Notes: generated from the sequence alone by a model not told the origin. DNA of 64,000 bases from Owenia fusiformis (GCA_903813345.2 CAIIXF020000007.1:13686714-13750713); one strand, 5' to 3'. Shown: positions 9,401 to 20,198, counted from the first letter of the stretch. A program made the numbers and translations.

Positions 9401-12222
9401 TTACCTGAAACACATGAAAATGACAAGCCAGGCCAATCCATGAACGTATTGTCAGTAGCTGTGTACAACTGCACTGGATTTTGGTTGCTTCTTGGAAATA
9501 TGTCACCATCCGTTGCTATTATGACCCGACCCCTTAATCCAAATATGTCTATTAAAACATCACTTTGCCGTATTTCTGTTGCAATAACCCAAATATTCGG
9601 AAGCACATTGTATAAATAGTACGAATAGGCGACTGTTGATGTTTCGCATTTGTAGACAGGTTCGCCATTGAATTCCCGAGTGCGATCTAAAGTCCAAACA
9701 CCGAACCATTCATTGGATGCCGCTACTGCTTCTAACATTGTTTGTTTTGAGTCCAAATATAGTACAGGACATGGTTGACATTCTGTAAAACATATGAAAT
9801 AATACGATTTAGGATGAGCAATATGAAAACCTCCAAAACAAAGTATGCAATATAGTATAACTGTATTTTCTTGAATTACCTAGTCATGATAATTCCTCAA
9901 AATATATTAATTGCTTATTCGGCAGAACGGACTTCTCGGTATATTTCTAAAGATATTTCCGAATGAACTTCATTCATATTTCCCATATTTATATACTTTA
10001 CCCGGAGGTATTTGGTCCTTGACAACTGGGGTCCGATGAGTGGAATTTTCTGTTGTTACAGCAGCAACGCCTCTTGGCGTAATATGTACTGTCGTTTTTG
10101 AAACACCAAACTCTTGAGTTTGTGTAGTAACTGTCGCCCTTGAGACTGTTGTTTCCTCTGCTACAGCACATTAATAAAAATAACCAAAAGAAATGAATAT
10201 CGTTCATTTTTGCATTACCTTATCACACATAGAGTAGTACTATTATATCTGTTCGTGCATTCTCATTCATCCTAGATTTTGAAAAAAACTATAAAGCTCG
10301 TATTTTAGCATTTGAAACCCATTTTCTGACTTATTGGCTTATCGTTTTAAATATAGAGAAGCACTAGCTTACTTCTAATAATGCACGATATATTCGTATC
10401 TTTGAATCTTTTAGGACCTCCCTTGATGACGTTCTTCCAATCGTATCTTGCGTTTTGTGGTTCAAACGTAAAATCATATCCAGCAATGGTTACATCAAAT
10501 TTCGACCCACTTTTTCTTATAGTTTCCCGAATAAATGTCCAAGTTTGTGTTGAGGTATCATACTTTAGTATTAATGTAAAGTTGTCGTTGTGTGTGTAAC
10601 TTGGACGATGGCCAGATGAACCGTCTTTGTGCCAGAGTCCATTGAAGACCATAAAGACCTCTTTGCGATCAAAACCACTTACAAAAATGTCTCTGCATGA
10701 ATTTTCAACTAAAAGTACCACAAATCTGAATGGAGCGATTCAAATAAATTTGATTTTTCACTTTCACATGATCTCAGCATAATAGTGTAAAAGAGTAGGA
10801 AGGACAACATTTTAAAACACAAAAGCAAAGCAACATAACAGCATAAACCATCGGAAACATTTGAAACCAATGTGAATCGCTTCATATCAAATGACAATAC
10901 TGTATGTCTCATGTGTCTAGCAACAAAACAATTGGGGAATAATGTCTAATCACAATCAAAGCACAAAATAAAGTTAACTTACCTGATACGCATGTAGAAA
11001 AGAGTCCAGGCCACTTTATAACTTTCTCTTTTTCTTCAGAATATACCTGCATGGCAGTTTGGATATCTTCTGGATACATGTCACTGTTCTTTGCTATTGC
11101 AACGCCCTTAAATCCTTCTAATTCTCTGATTGAATCAGTTTGGCGTATTTCACTTGCTATAACCCAAGAATCTGACATCATTTTGTAAAAATAAAGTGTA
11201 CTGTTCTCTGTTGAGGTTTCGTGTTCGTAAACAGGTGCCCTGTTGAAGGTCTTGTTTTGGTCCAAGACCCAGACCCCAAACCAATTATCACTGGACGTCG
11301 CAATTTCTGCAGACATTTTCATTTTCGAGTCCAAGTAGAGTGTAGGACATGGTTGACGTTCTGGAAAAAATAAGAAATTCAATGTTATCAAATCCCGCAT
11401 GCAGCATTTGCACTGCTATGAAGTTAATGCGTGGTAAAACTGCCATAAAAAATCAACGTCCAAAGAACACAGTCTAGGATAAATTTATCATTATCAGGTT
11501 CAGGATATTGCGATCCTTGGTAAATATTATATATATCTGGCCTTGGGGCCTCTTATCCTAGAGCAGATATATCATATTGGGCTCGGGGTTGGAAATCCTA
11601 TATGAGGTTCAGGATATTGGAATTATCCCGAGGCAAATATAGTATATCTGCCAAAGAGCCGTAGGTAGTGACATATTGTTAGTCTCCGACTTTTTGTGGA
11701 AGGTGTTCGGCGTTTGGCGTTCGGAGTATGGAGTTCGGCGTCTGTGACACATAGCAGGTGATGACATTTTGCATTTAAATCCTTAAATTATATATTTGTA
11801 CACTGAACCTCATGCGTTTTCCTGGGTTGATGCCCTTTGTGTTTTCCCATCCATAGTTTTACATGTCTCTGCCCAATCAAATTAAAAGTATAACATTCAG
11901 CGTGACTGTTCGGAAATGTAAAGTACCTACCACGAGCTTCTCTTTTGTCTCTTTGTAGAAACGTTCTTGGTTTTCTTAAATAAAGCCGAGAAAAATATGT
12001 GCTCTGTGGTTGCCTCTTTGCAAAATCAAAGTGCAAAGTTCCAGATGTGTTTTTTAAACCTGAGTTGTGTTTTTCATATGGGTTTATCATCCCGTTATAA
12101 TCGTCCAAATAGTTTGGCACTTCATTGTCATGATGTTTGTCAAAAACTTCTTTTCCGAAGACATCAGCTGTCATTAACATTAAATATTTGACTAGAACTA
12201 TGCGCAATACTGTTTCTTTCAT
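6339..12222 (-). CDS. Secreted modular protein with two A-B-linker cassettes (3' end not found)
   Basis: Exons in coding order (minus): 12222-11931, 11360-10983, 10708-10373, 10160-10002, 9782-9405, 9282-8947 and 6446-6339. Every junction is phase 1. The first exon starts MKETVLRIVLVKYLMLMTA, a signal-peptide-like segment, and ends in a basic stretch (KREAR). It is followed by module A (126 codons, PCPTLYLDSK and WFGVWVLD), module B (112 codons, VSGFDRK, FNGLWHK, DFTFEPQNARY) and a Thr/Ser-rich linker. The A, B and linker exons then repeat with the same exon lengths for A (378) and B (336). Modules A and B share a pattern of W or G, a Pro-x-Tyr, an aromatic strand and W-x(1)-I/F, so they may be one ~100-residue fold. 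Several N-x-S/T sites fit an extracellular protein. I do not recognise the family or function. No terminal exon or stop was located. Confidence 0.75.
7199..8843. mobile_element. GC-rich TIR DNA element, non-autonomous
   Basis: The terminal inverted repeats read ATGCCTTGGTCACATAGGC on the left and ATGCCTGGGTCACATAGCC on the right (complement). They are flanked by TA at 7197-7198 and 8844-8845, a possible TA target duplication. Both ends (about 7220-7480 and 8610-8830) are sharply GC-rich against the AT-rich surroundings and carry repeated CATCGTACG and GGGCGCCGG words in both orientations, a subterminal-repeat pattern. The ~1.1-kb middle is AT-rich. Its only frame of note, 7895-8092 (65 codons), shows no transposase motif. 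Confidence 0.75.
8947..9282 (-). CDS. Module B, copy 2
   Basis: The exon is 336 nt, the same length as copy 1. The acceptor is catattccag and the donor AAAAG|gtaaaa. It carries VENTCDALSVSGFDRK, FNGLWHKEG, RPAYVH, KWTFVRE and DFTFEPQNVRYGW. Confidence 0.75.
9405..9782 (-). CDS. Module A, copy 2
   Basis: The exon is 378 nt, the same length as copy 1. The acceptor is ttttacag and the donor TCAG|gtaata. It carries CQPCPVLYLDSK, EWFGVWTLD, PVYKCETST, WVIATEIRQ and WPGLSFSCVSG, so it is clearly a duplicate of 10983-11360. Confidence 0.75.
10002..10160 (-). CDS. Thr/Ser-rich linker, copy 1
   Basis: The exon is 159 nt, class 1-1, between tgctgtag and CCGG|gtaaag. It reads as EETTVSRATVTTQTQ through AVTTENSTHRTP. 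The many Thr residues suggest an O-glycosylated spacer (inference). Confidence 0.65.
10373..10708 (-). CDS. Module B, copy 1
   Basis: The acceptor is ggtacttttag and the donor TTAGAA|gtaagc. The exon is 336 nt, class 1-1. Key residues are VENSCRDIFVSGFDRK, FNGLWHKDG, RPSYTH, TWTFIRE and DFTFEPQNARYDW. Confidence 0.75.
10983..11360 (-). CDS. Module A, copy 1
   Basis: The acceptor is tttttccag and the donor ATCAG|gtaagt. The exon is 378 nt, class 1-1. Key residues are RQPCPTLYLDSK, NWFGVWVLD, PVYEHETST and WVIASEIRQ, ending WPGLFSTCVSG. Confidence 0.75.
11490..11780. repeat. Intronic repeat fragments in the secreted gene
   Basis: The word aggttcaggatattg occurs twice (near 11498 and 11605). 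The part from about 11665 to 11780 (gttagtctcc, ggtgttcggcgtttggcg, gatgacattttgcat) resembles 24290-24400 and 63490-63640, so it is one copy of a dispersed repeat. Confidence 0.55.
11931..12222 (-). CDS. Secreted modular protein exon 1 (signal peptide and propeptide-like region)
   Basis: The ATG is at 12222-12220. The first ~23 residues are hydrophobic, followed by a charged linker with Lys/Arg clusters. The donor is CGTG|gtaggt, phase 1. Confidence 0.7.
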
Positions 12223-12766
12223 GTTGCGTTAATTTCTGTTCCTTACATCCTATCTTACGCCAAGTTTTACTTATGATGTTAAATTGCATCGTGCAAAATA
12301 AGTGTTATATTTTACACCATCAGACACTTATGAGACCTTTTCCCCACAAATTATGAACCAACATTAACATCTTGCTGTGGGCGTCTTAATATTTTAACAG
12401 ATGAATATAGACTACTCATTTATATAAATGCACATATTTACTAATCTACTTTATCTAATGTTTGATCTTCCAAAATACATTCATAATTAAGTTATCTCTA
12501 AATCTTGTTGGATGTTTTCTAGAAATAAGACAAGCGAAGATGAGATAACCATTTTGATCAATGTGTTTCTTTTTGATCACAACACGAGCGTCCGCAATTT
12601 AAGTGATTAATAAAAGTCATAAACACCAAGCCTTTGAATAAACTTAATAATAGAATTTGAAAACATTTGATTCTTCAAATGTACATGTATTTCTAATGTC
12701 GCCAATATAGCCTAGGTATGCAAATACTTTAAATGTTTACCCTTTCCAAGCAGAGCCCAATCGATT
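12223..12766. other. Upstream region of the secreted gene
   Basis: This is AT-rich sequence before the minus-strand ATG at 12222, so it should contain that gene's promoter. I see no distinctive motif. Confidence 0.35.
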
Positions 12767-13188
12767 ATGTCAGAATTCCAAATTTTTCCACAAATGATCG
12801 TTGACATGGAAGAATTAAAACATGGGAAATCACCAGGACATGACTTAAATACAAATGAAATGTTAAAATCAGAGAGCGACTCCTCGTCATTCCATTATCT
12901 AAGCTGTTTAATTCTATTCTCACCAGAAGACTTTTCTCTCAAAAAAGTCCCAATCACTATAATTGGCCAATCAATCCTAGCCCCGATCCTACCTAACTAA
13001 TAGGAACAATAATGTCCAGATCCAATGCAGTGAAGTCGGTCAAATCAACTCCGGCGTCCCCCAAGGGTCCATCTGGGGACCTATTTTCTTCCGACCTACT
13101 ATATCTAAATGACATAACATATGGTTTAAACTCAAGATGCGTTTTCTACGCTGACGGTACGTCACATTGTTGAACCAGTTGATCCAAA
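12767..13188 (+). pseudogene. Old LINE reverse transcriptase, segment 1
   Basis: Degenerate RT blocks are readable: LKHGKSPGHDLNTNEML, then across frameshifts VNSGVPQGSIWGP (canonical GVPQGS), LYLNDITYG and FYADGTS (active-site YADD decayed to YADG). EPVDPN follows in a shifted frame just before the 13189 element. Stops and frameshifts make it non-functional. Confidence 0.7.
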
Positions 13189-16100
13189 CAGTAGGACGGC
13201 ACATTGAAAAAACCCATTGTTGTTTACCAAACTTTATATCAAAGTGGTGTAGCGATATATGACGTCATCGCACTACTTGTTTCTGGTCCGTTGGCTACCA
13301 TCTTTATGAGGTCGATTGAAATGGTAAACATTTAAACATTTGAAAATGAAAGTGACGGATAGAATTCTACTGATCTCTTCTTTCGAACTATCTCATTTTA
13401 ATGTTAGAAAAATGCACATGAATGAGAGTAAAATGCAATCAAACACGTGAGACTTTCACTCATTTTGTACCCTATATTCCTGCGAAATTAACATTGATTA
13501 AACATCATTTTTTTAAATGTCTGAATCGCTTAAAAGTTAAAGTAAATACGATATTTTATAAGAACCAAATATCAATCAGTTCCGATAAAATGCCTTCATT
13601 TGTTACATTTTCTGCGAAAACGGTTGGGCATAATTTCGGTAGAAATGTGTATTTTACGACGTTATATGCATGGTTGAATCCAAAAAGTAGCGTCATTCAG
13701 TAAAATTATCATGTGTGCGTAAAAGTATGTAGATATTTCATTTTGAGTAACTAAATTATCAAATTGACATATATATTGTCTTTGGAACATCACTTTTACA
13801 CTGAATTATTTTCATAATGATTGCTCGTTTTGTTCCATGATAAAATGCAATTTTAGACCTGCAGCTGACTCATATCAAAAATTATTTAGCAATGAGTGCA
13901 GGCTCACTGATTTTTAAAATAGATGAAATGAACAAAAAGGGAAAGGGTTATGTGTGCGGTAAAGCATGTGGATATTAAACTTTCAATTAATGAATTACAA
14001 TTTTGATGTTTATATGATCTGAAGAACATCACCTTTTCACATAATTATTTTTATAATAATTGTTCGATTTCTTTCATGATAAACTGCAATTTTAGAACCG
14101 ACATGTATTAAAGAAGTATCGGACAATGTATTAATCTCACTGATTTTTAGGATAAAAAATGAGCAAAAGGAGAAAAGGTCACGTGTGCGTAAAAGCGTGT
14201 CAGTATTTGGATTTGAAGAAATGAATTAAAGTTTTGACATTAATATTATTTGTGAAGCATCACCTTAACATAGAATTATTTTTATAATTTTTGCTTGGTT
14301 CCTTCCATGAGAAAATGCAATTATAGACCTGGCACGCGTATCAAAGAAGTATTTGGCAATTGCCAGTCTCTTTGGTTTTCAAGGTAAATGAAATAAGCAA
14401 AACTGGAAAAGGTCATGTGTGCGTAAATGCGTGTCAGTATTTAATTTTGAAGAAATGAATTAATTTTTTGACATTAATATTATTTGTGAAGCATCACCCT
14501 ACGCAGAATTATTTTTATAATTTTTGCTTGGTTCCTTCCATGAGAAAATGCAATTATAGACCTGGTACACGTATCAAGGTTGTATATAGCAAATAAGTTC
14601 GGTCTCCTTGGTTTTCAAGGTAAATGAAATGAGCAAAACTGGAAAAGGTCATGTGTGCTTAAAAGCGTGTGAGTATTTAATTTTTGATAAATTTTTTGAC
14701 ATTTTTGACATTTATTATATCTATGGGAATAATCTTTACACAGAATTATTTTTTGATTCAAATTTAGTTCCTTCTATTAGATAGGCATGGCTAAGATTGG
14801 TTCATATGTATAACTGTAATGAGATTTTTATGTTTGAATTGAACAAAAAGAGATAATGTCACATGTGCGTGAATGCATGTCAATATCTTATTTTAAAACT
14901 GAATTATGATTTTGACATTATCATAAGCTTTAAACCATTGCCTTTCCACATATCTATTTTCTTAACATGAGAACTTTAAACACGTTCTAAATAAGAAAGG
15001 TCAATGTGAGTTGAATTAAAATTAAAAAATCTGCGCATTTTCGTTATATTACGTCATACGGGATTTCGTGCTTTAAATGGGCTGAAGGTGAAGAATGGCA
15101 CGTGTACGAAAACGTTTGTTACCAATTCATCTTTCAAAACACATTTTTATTTTTTACATATCTATGATCTATGATATATAACCTATGTAAAGAATTATTT
15201 TCAGATTAATTGCTAGGTTAATTCAATAAGCAATTCTGAGGTATATTTGAACTTTAATTCCATAGCAGATGTAATTCGGACAAAAGTTTTAAAATTCAAG
15301 AAGAGATTAAATCAATCAAAATAAATCTTATGATTCAACCCAGTCGACAATACTTGGTTCAGTTCTTTCATTTTCAATCATACCATGGTCATAGATTAAC
15401 ATAAGTGACCGTTCGAAAACATACCATTTTTGTAGAAAATGAAAGAAAATCGCGTTATAACATGTATCGAGTAATTGCCAAGTTTACGTCTTAAGTTTGA
15501 TGTGGTAAACAGCATTCTTCATTAAGTCACACATATAAGTTGAGGGAAGCAAAAGATCATTTTAAAAATGAAACATATCAATAGATATTTTTAACATTGA
15601 AATACTTTAAGAAAGTAAGCTTATACTAGTAGATTTGTTGGAACTAGCTGTTTGGAATTCATCAACTTTTCTCCACAGGATCATTTCGTAGTACAAATGC
15701 AGGTCATTCAAAGGAAATATAGGTTTCAACATCCCCGTCTATGAATATTGATCTTTTTCAGACAGCAAAGGTAAGTTTAAAACAGAAATACTTCTTACGA
15801 ATCCAAATTACATTTTAAACTTAGAATTGTGATCTACGATCTTATGGGTATGTGACAAATTTGATTAGATACATTCACTCAGCACGCCGTTAAACATATA
15901 ATTAACTTTACAAGCGTAACTATAGGTAACTTCGATTTTAGTATGTTCAAGTTCAAGTTCTGTAGTCTCGAGAGTCAAACGATTATCATAGTTCATTTCG
16001 CCTGCTTTTAGAATTGGGAAAACAAAGGCAAGTTTTATGTTTTATGAACATTCTGATTTGATAGCAAACTTTATTTTTGAGTGTATTAAATCAAATAAAG

Positions 16101-16611
16101 CTTATTGCGTCCGGACCTGTACGTCTCCCAATTAAAGGCAAATGTGCCGTCAATTAAAGAAACATGCACAGTGGTACACCGTTTTTGGAAAACATAACAC
16201 TGATAATAAAAAATCATCAATTGTTATGAAATTTGCACCATCATTAAAAAGAATCTCGAATTTCATGATGACAAAATATCGGATATATATGACAAGAAAT
16301 AAAAATTTGTTACATTTTTTCCCAAAAAGTTTTAAAATAAAAATAAACTAAAAAAATAATATTTTCGCGACAAAAAATAAATAGTTCAACTGTTTTGATT
16401 CTACATGACGTTTTCAAAGAGTAGAGAGCTAGATTCAAAGCACCGTTCCTGCAAGTTTCAAATGAAAATATTAAAAACTGCGCGAGTAAGAGGACCGCAA
16501 CTTTTTATGTCTACACTGACAAAAACTTGAAATTCCCGTTGTAAAGATATAGTCCCACGCGGAAGTGCACGTCATAAAGCTGATGGGTTAAGGCAATGTG
16601 CCGTCCAACTG
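13189..16611. mobile_element. 3.4-kb TIR element inserted in the old LINE
   Basis: The ends are CAGTAGGACGGCACATTG (13189) and its near-perfect complement ending CCGTCCAACTG (16611), with one mismatch over 18 bp and a further AACCCAT match inside. The flanks are parts of one interrupted LINE reading frame. AAA stands on both sides. The interior holds ~232-bp tandem repeats and no recognisable transposase. The 93-codon frame at 13422-13703 has no known motif. A second copy of the end word (aatgtgccgtc at about 16141) suggests an internal or nested end. Confidence 0.7.
13740..15200. repeat. About six to seven diverged tandem copies of a ~232-bp unit
   Basis: The anchor words acatcacctt.../gcatcacc recur near 13787, 14026, 14258 and 14490, with weaker matches near 14722, 14937 and 15180. 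Each copy also carries attatttttataattnttgc, ccttccatgagaaaatgcaa and gtgtgcgtaaa. Spacing is about 232 bp in the best copies. Confidence 0.75.
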
Positions 16612-17008
16612 AAAAGATCACCAAACAAACAGCCAACTTCTTCAGAAAGACCCAATTCATATCCAAAGATGGCACCGGAAATTGAAATTGGGCCTCACTT
16701 TTGCACCTCAAAAAAGTCATGAACTTATCTTTAAAACAAATAGACAAATTGATTAGCATATTCGAATTTTGTCTTAAATGACACTCCTATAGAAAAAGCT
16801 AAACATCATAAGCACATCGGTATAATATTGGGAAAAAACCTAACCTTCAAAAGTCATATTGAATATTAAGAATTGATGAAACAATTATAAAATCAACTTA
16901 TGGCACTTACGCATAGATTTAATTCCAAATACTTGGAAAACTTTATGATTTTTAACACCATTCATTTATCTTGACTACTGTGACGTTATGTATGATGCTG
17001 CTCCGGCG
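16612..17008 (+). pseudogene. Old LINE reverse transcriptase, segment 2
   Basis: The reading resumes right after the TIR element: NSQLLQKDPIHIQRWHRK, KLGLTFAPQKSHELIF, then HKHIGIILGKNLTFKSHIE and FIYLDYCDVMYDAAPA with stops and shifts. This is the RT region after the YADD block (compare HKHLGIILDKHLSFEEHI in the younger copy at 18354-19550). Confidence 0.7.
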
Positions 17009-17943
17009 GTAACAGGACAACTCATCCCTAAGACAACTCATCCCGAGACTTCTCATCCCAAGACATCTCATCCCAAGACAACTTATTCCAAAGACATCTC
17101 ATCCCAAGACAACTCATCCCAAGACATCTCATCCGAGACAACTCATCCCTAAGATATCTCATCCCAAGACAACTCATCCCAAGACAACTCATCCCAAAGA
17201 CATCTCATCCCAAGACAACTTATCCCAAAGACATCTCATCCCAAGACAACTCATCCCAAAGCCATATCTCATCCCAAGACAACTCATCCAAAAGATATCT
17301 CATCTCAAGACAACTCATCCCAAGACATCTCATCCCAAGACAACTCATCCCTAAGACAACTCATCCCAAGACATCTCATCCCAAGACAACTCAACCCAAA
17401 GACATCTCATCCCAAGACAACTCATTCCAAGACATCTCATCCCAAGACAGCTCATCCCCAAGACAACTCTTCTCAACTTGAAATATAACATAATTTTATA
17501 AATTAATTTCAACTTTTGAAAGAAAATTTGAAAAATATTTAGAGATTTTAGCAGTTAGCACATTGTGATTGGCCATGGAATATCTTTGTTTTTATTATAT
17601 TTTTGTATTTTCTCATGCTGTATTTTCTCATACTCGTATTTTTGTATTTTGTAATGAGTTTAGTCTCGTTTTAGTTAATTCTTGTTGATTGATTGAGATA
17701 AATATAAACTTGTTCAAATTAATATATACTTATAATATATTAAATCAGAGATCATCAAGTGTGTCAGATTAGGATTAACTCACAACATGTCATATTTGGC
17801 TTAATCCTAAATAAGATTTCAAATTTCAAACTTTGTTGTTTTGGAATGATCTGTCTTAGGGATGAGTTGTCTTGGGATGAGTTGTCTTAGGGATGGTGTG
17901 TTGTCTTTGGATGATTTGTCTTGCGACGAGTTGTCTAGAAACC
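17009..17943. mobile_element. Foldback element with minisatellite arms inserted in the old LINE
   Basis: It lies between GCTCCGGCG (17000-17008) and GCTCCAGCC (17944-17952), an imperfect 9-bp target duplication that falls within one LINE codon series (AAPA and APA). The left side is a long GACAACTCATCCC array. The right end (about 17845-17935) has the same words in inverted orientation (GGGATGAGTTGTC). Tandem-repeat inverted arms recall the Drosophila FB layout. No coding capacity is seen in the ~350-bp AT-rich middle. Confidence 0.7.
17021..17470 (+). repeat. Minisatellite, ~15-bp unit in ~30-bp pairs
   Basis: Units AAGACAACTCATCCC and AAGACATCTCATCCC alternate, with one-base length variants (AAAGAC, CTAAGAC). 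There are about 29 units. It forms the left arm of the foldback element. Confidence 0.9.
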
Positions 17944-18060
17944 GCTCCAGCCATGAGCCTAGCTCAGTTGGATAAGCTTCATTATAGGCCAGCTTCCATT
18001 TGTTCTGGTGTAGTGCAAGGCGCGAGCACCGAAAAAACTCTTGCAATACATGTACTGAAC
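17944..18060 (+). pseudogene. Old LINE, segment 3
   Basis: The frame reads APAMSLAQLDKLHYRPASI then CSGVVQGASTEKTLAI. It is homologous to LASLDRVQYRAGLIVSGC and QGSNSEKVMACLGW of the younger LINE, so it continues segment 2 across the inserted element. Confidence 0.7.
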
Positions 18061-18299
18061 TTTTATTACAATTATTACATTTTATCTCTCAGAGTTCTTT
18101 TCATAATTAAGGAACGAGTTTTTACACGTTCCCTCCTCTAAAGTGTAGTAAACGATTATTATAAATCTTAGATTCTTAATATATTTCACATTTGAACATG
18201 CTACGTCAAGAGCGGACGTACAAGACATTGTTTTTTGTAAAAAGATTAAAAAGAGCCCGAGATTAATTTACCTTCAAGAGGGGAATAACACCAGGGTTC

Positions 18300-19759
18300 A
18301 AAGAAAAAATATGTCTATACTATAAATCTGTATTGAGAAGACATCGTAGCTGATTGGCCAAATCGACAGTCTGGCGGTTTCAAAAACAAGCCTCGAAAAA
18401 TATCAATGAAATGGCTAATTGGTCCACTAAATGGAAACTCAAATTTAAGGCATCTAAGAGTAAGGAGGTTATCTTTCAATCTAAACACACACGAAAAGTT
18501 AAGAAACAAATTCCAGCAACAATGAATAATGAGCAAATACCTCTTGTAAATAGCCATAAACATTTAGGCATCATTTTAGACAAACACCTTAGCTTTGAAG
18601 AACACATTAACTCAGTGATTACTAGGTGTAATAAAATGTTAAATCCATTAAAAGCACTCAAATTTTCAGTAAGATCAAAACACTTACAGACAATTTACAT
18701 GGCATTCATTCTCCCACATCTCGAATATGGCAATATTATTTTTGACAGTGCAAATCTAAACCTCTTAGCAAGTTTAGATAGAGTCCAATATAGAGCGGGT
18801 CTTATTGTAAGTGGTTGCATCCAAGGGTCAAACTCTGAGAAGGTGATGGCATGTCTTGGATGGAGATCCTTATCCAATCGAAGAAAAGAAAAAAAACTAG
18901 TTTTTATGTTTGACTCTGTAAATAATTATAAGATGCCTTCATATGTTTCAAATGTTTTTGAACAGTATAAGAATCAGGTAACTCACCAAAGACTTCGTCG
19001 TAGCAATGATTTTAAGATCCCATTCAAAGCATCTGCTAAACTTAGAAAGTTTACAGCTTTATCCAGTATTAAATTATGGGATAATTTACCTGATGAACTG
19101 AAACAAGCACACTCACGCAACTCATTTAAGTATAAAATTAGAACATTTTTGAATGGGAAAAAGAAAGAATTCACAACCCCAAGATTAAACCTATCCAGAG
19201 ATAAAGAAATTGTCTTAAATAAAACGAGATGTGATCTCATTTTTAGGCAGCATCTTTTTACACATAACTTCAAAAATATTCCAAATGCCAAATGTAAATG
19301 TGGTCACTCTACTGAATCAACCAAACACCTATTGCTCCATTGCCCTCTTCTTAACACTCAAAGACTCAATTTTCACAGAGAACTAGGGGGACTGCCATCC
19401 TTTAATTTAAACTCTTTTAATAATAGAAAACAGGAGGACAGGGTAGACTTTTTACTTTTTGCAGATCCTTCTCTTGACACAATTACAAATAAAAAGGCTA
19501 TTGAATTAACAGCCGAGTTTTTACACTCTATTGTCAAGGAAGTTAAATAGTCCAATATTCATTAATTTATACATATATCTCTGACCTGTCTTCATGTTTT
19601 CAAGATTATTTTCATGTTCATAAATATGTTCTATATCTATCATTTTTACATTATGACCTATTTTAACTTATATTGTAACTACTTCAACAGGGCCAATAAT
19701 GCTTCTGCGTAGGCCCTGTATCTGTTTGTATGATGTATTATGAAATAAAGGAAATATAA

Positions 19760-19793
<34 letters not shown>
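18300..19793 (+). mobile_element. 5'-truncated non-LTR retrotransposon with poly(A) tail
   Basis: The element consists of an intact C-terminal RT frame, a ~210-bp 3' UTR (with gggccaataatgc and aggccctgta) and a pure A tail of about 29 bases at 19765-19793, after aaataaag near 19745. The 5' part of the RT is missing, as in most LINE copies. Its exact left edge and target duplication were not resolved. Confidence 0.8.
18354..19550 (+). CDS. LINE reverse transcriptase, C-terminal 398 codons
   Basis: The frame starts without ATG (TTG at 18354, preceded by an in-frame TGA), so it is a fragment. Visible blocks are ASKSKEVIFQSK, HKHLGIILDKHLSFEEHI (thumb region), FILPHLEYGNIIFD, ASLDRVQYRAGLI, a mid-region ending KLWDNLPDELKQ, and a C-terminal CKCGHSTESTKHLLLHCPLL segment with Cys/His spacing like the terminal motif of Jockey/CR1-type LINEs. 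The catalytic YADD lies upstream and is absent, so it cannot encode an active RT. The frame is intact, suggesting a fairly recent insertion. The clade assignment is inference. Confidence 0.8.
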   Translation: MAKSTVWRFQKQASKNINEMANWSTKWKLKFKASKSKEVIFQSKHTRKVKKQIPATMNNEQIPLVNSHKHLGIILDKHLSFEEHINSVITRCNKMLNPLKALKFSVRSKHLQTIYMAFILPHLEYGNIIFDSANLNLLASLDRVQYRAGLIVSGCIQGSNSEKVMACLGWRSLSNRRKEKKLVFMFDSVNNYKMPSYVSNVFEQYKNQVTHQRLRRSNDFKIPFKASAKLRKFTALSSIKLWDNLPDELKQAHSRNSFKYKIRTFLNGKKKEFTTPRLNLSRDKEIVLNKTRCDLIFRQHLFTHNFKNIPNAKCKCGHSTESTKHLLLHCPLLNTQRLNFHRELGGLPSFNLNSFNNRKQEDRVDFLLFADPSLDTITNKKAIELTAEFLHSIVKEVK

Positions 19794-19796
<3 letters not shown>

Positions 19797-19860
19797 TTAA
19801 TTTCATGTTGATATCATCACTGCTACCCACCTAATTACACAGACGTATCGTCGGTGTATC

Positions 19861-19891
19861 ATGGCGGAACTTCCTCCGGGACTAGGTTTCG
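19861..19891 (+). other. Possible short first exon MAELPPGLGF
   Basis: ATGGCGGAACTTCCTCC opens a 10-codon frame that runs into a good donor (TTCG|gtaaga). It may be an alternative 5' exon of the formin gene or the start of another transcript. Its phase (+1) would not join directly in frame to the start-ATG exon at 20435. Confidence 0.3.
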
Positions 19892-20198
19892 GTAAGATTT
19901 TTTTATTTCCCGTTTCCCGATTTACACCTACTTATAAGTCACGTTGTGGATAATAATTTGGCTCGAAGTTAAGGACGATAGTCTAGTTTGAGAATGTGTC
20001 GATGGTTTTAGGTTTTATATGTTAACAAAGACACAATTCACGTATTTAGTCCCTCGCTTTTCTTACACTGACGATCGGATCGGCGAGGGAAAACTTTACA
20101 CTTTCTTCACTCGATTAACCAACTTCAAAAATGTTCCGAGTGAGTGCAAAGTTTTACAACTTTTGAATTTAGCGCCATTAAATAAGTATGGCCAAGTG

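Noticed and set aside
17955-18030. tRNA-like sequence (TAGCTCAGTTGG, an A-box match)
   Set aside because: No B box or acceptor stem pairing follows, and the same bases encode LAQLDKLHYR of the old LINE reverse transcriptase.
18315-19555. Minus-strand ORFs opposite the LINE (for example 18983-19291)
   Set aside because: They are shadows of the intact plus-strand reverse-transcriptase frame.
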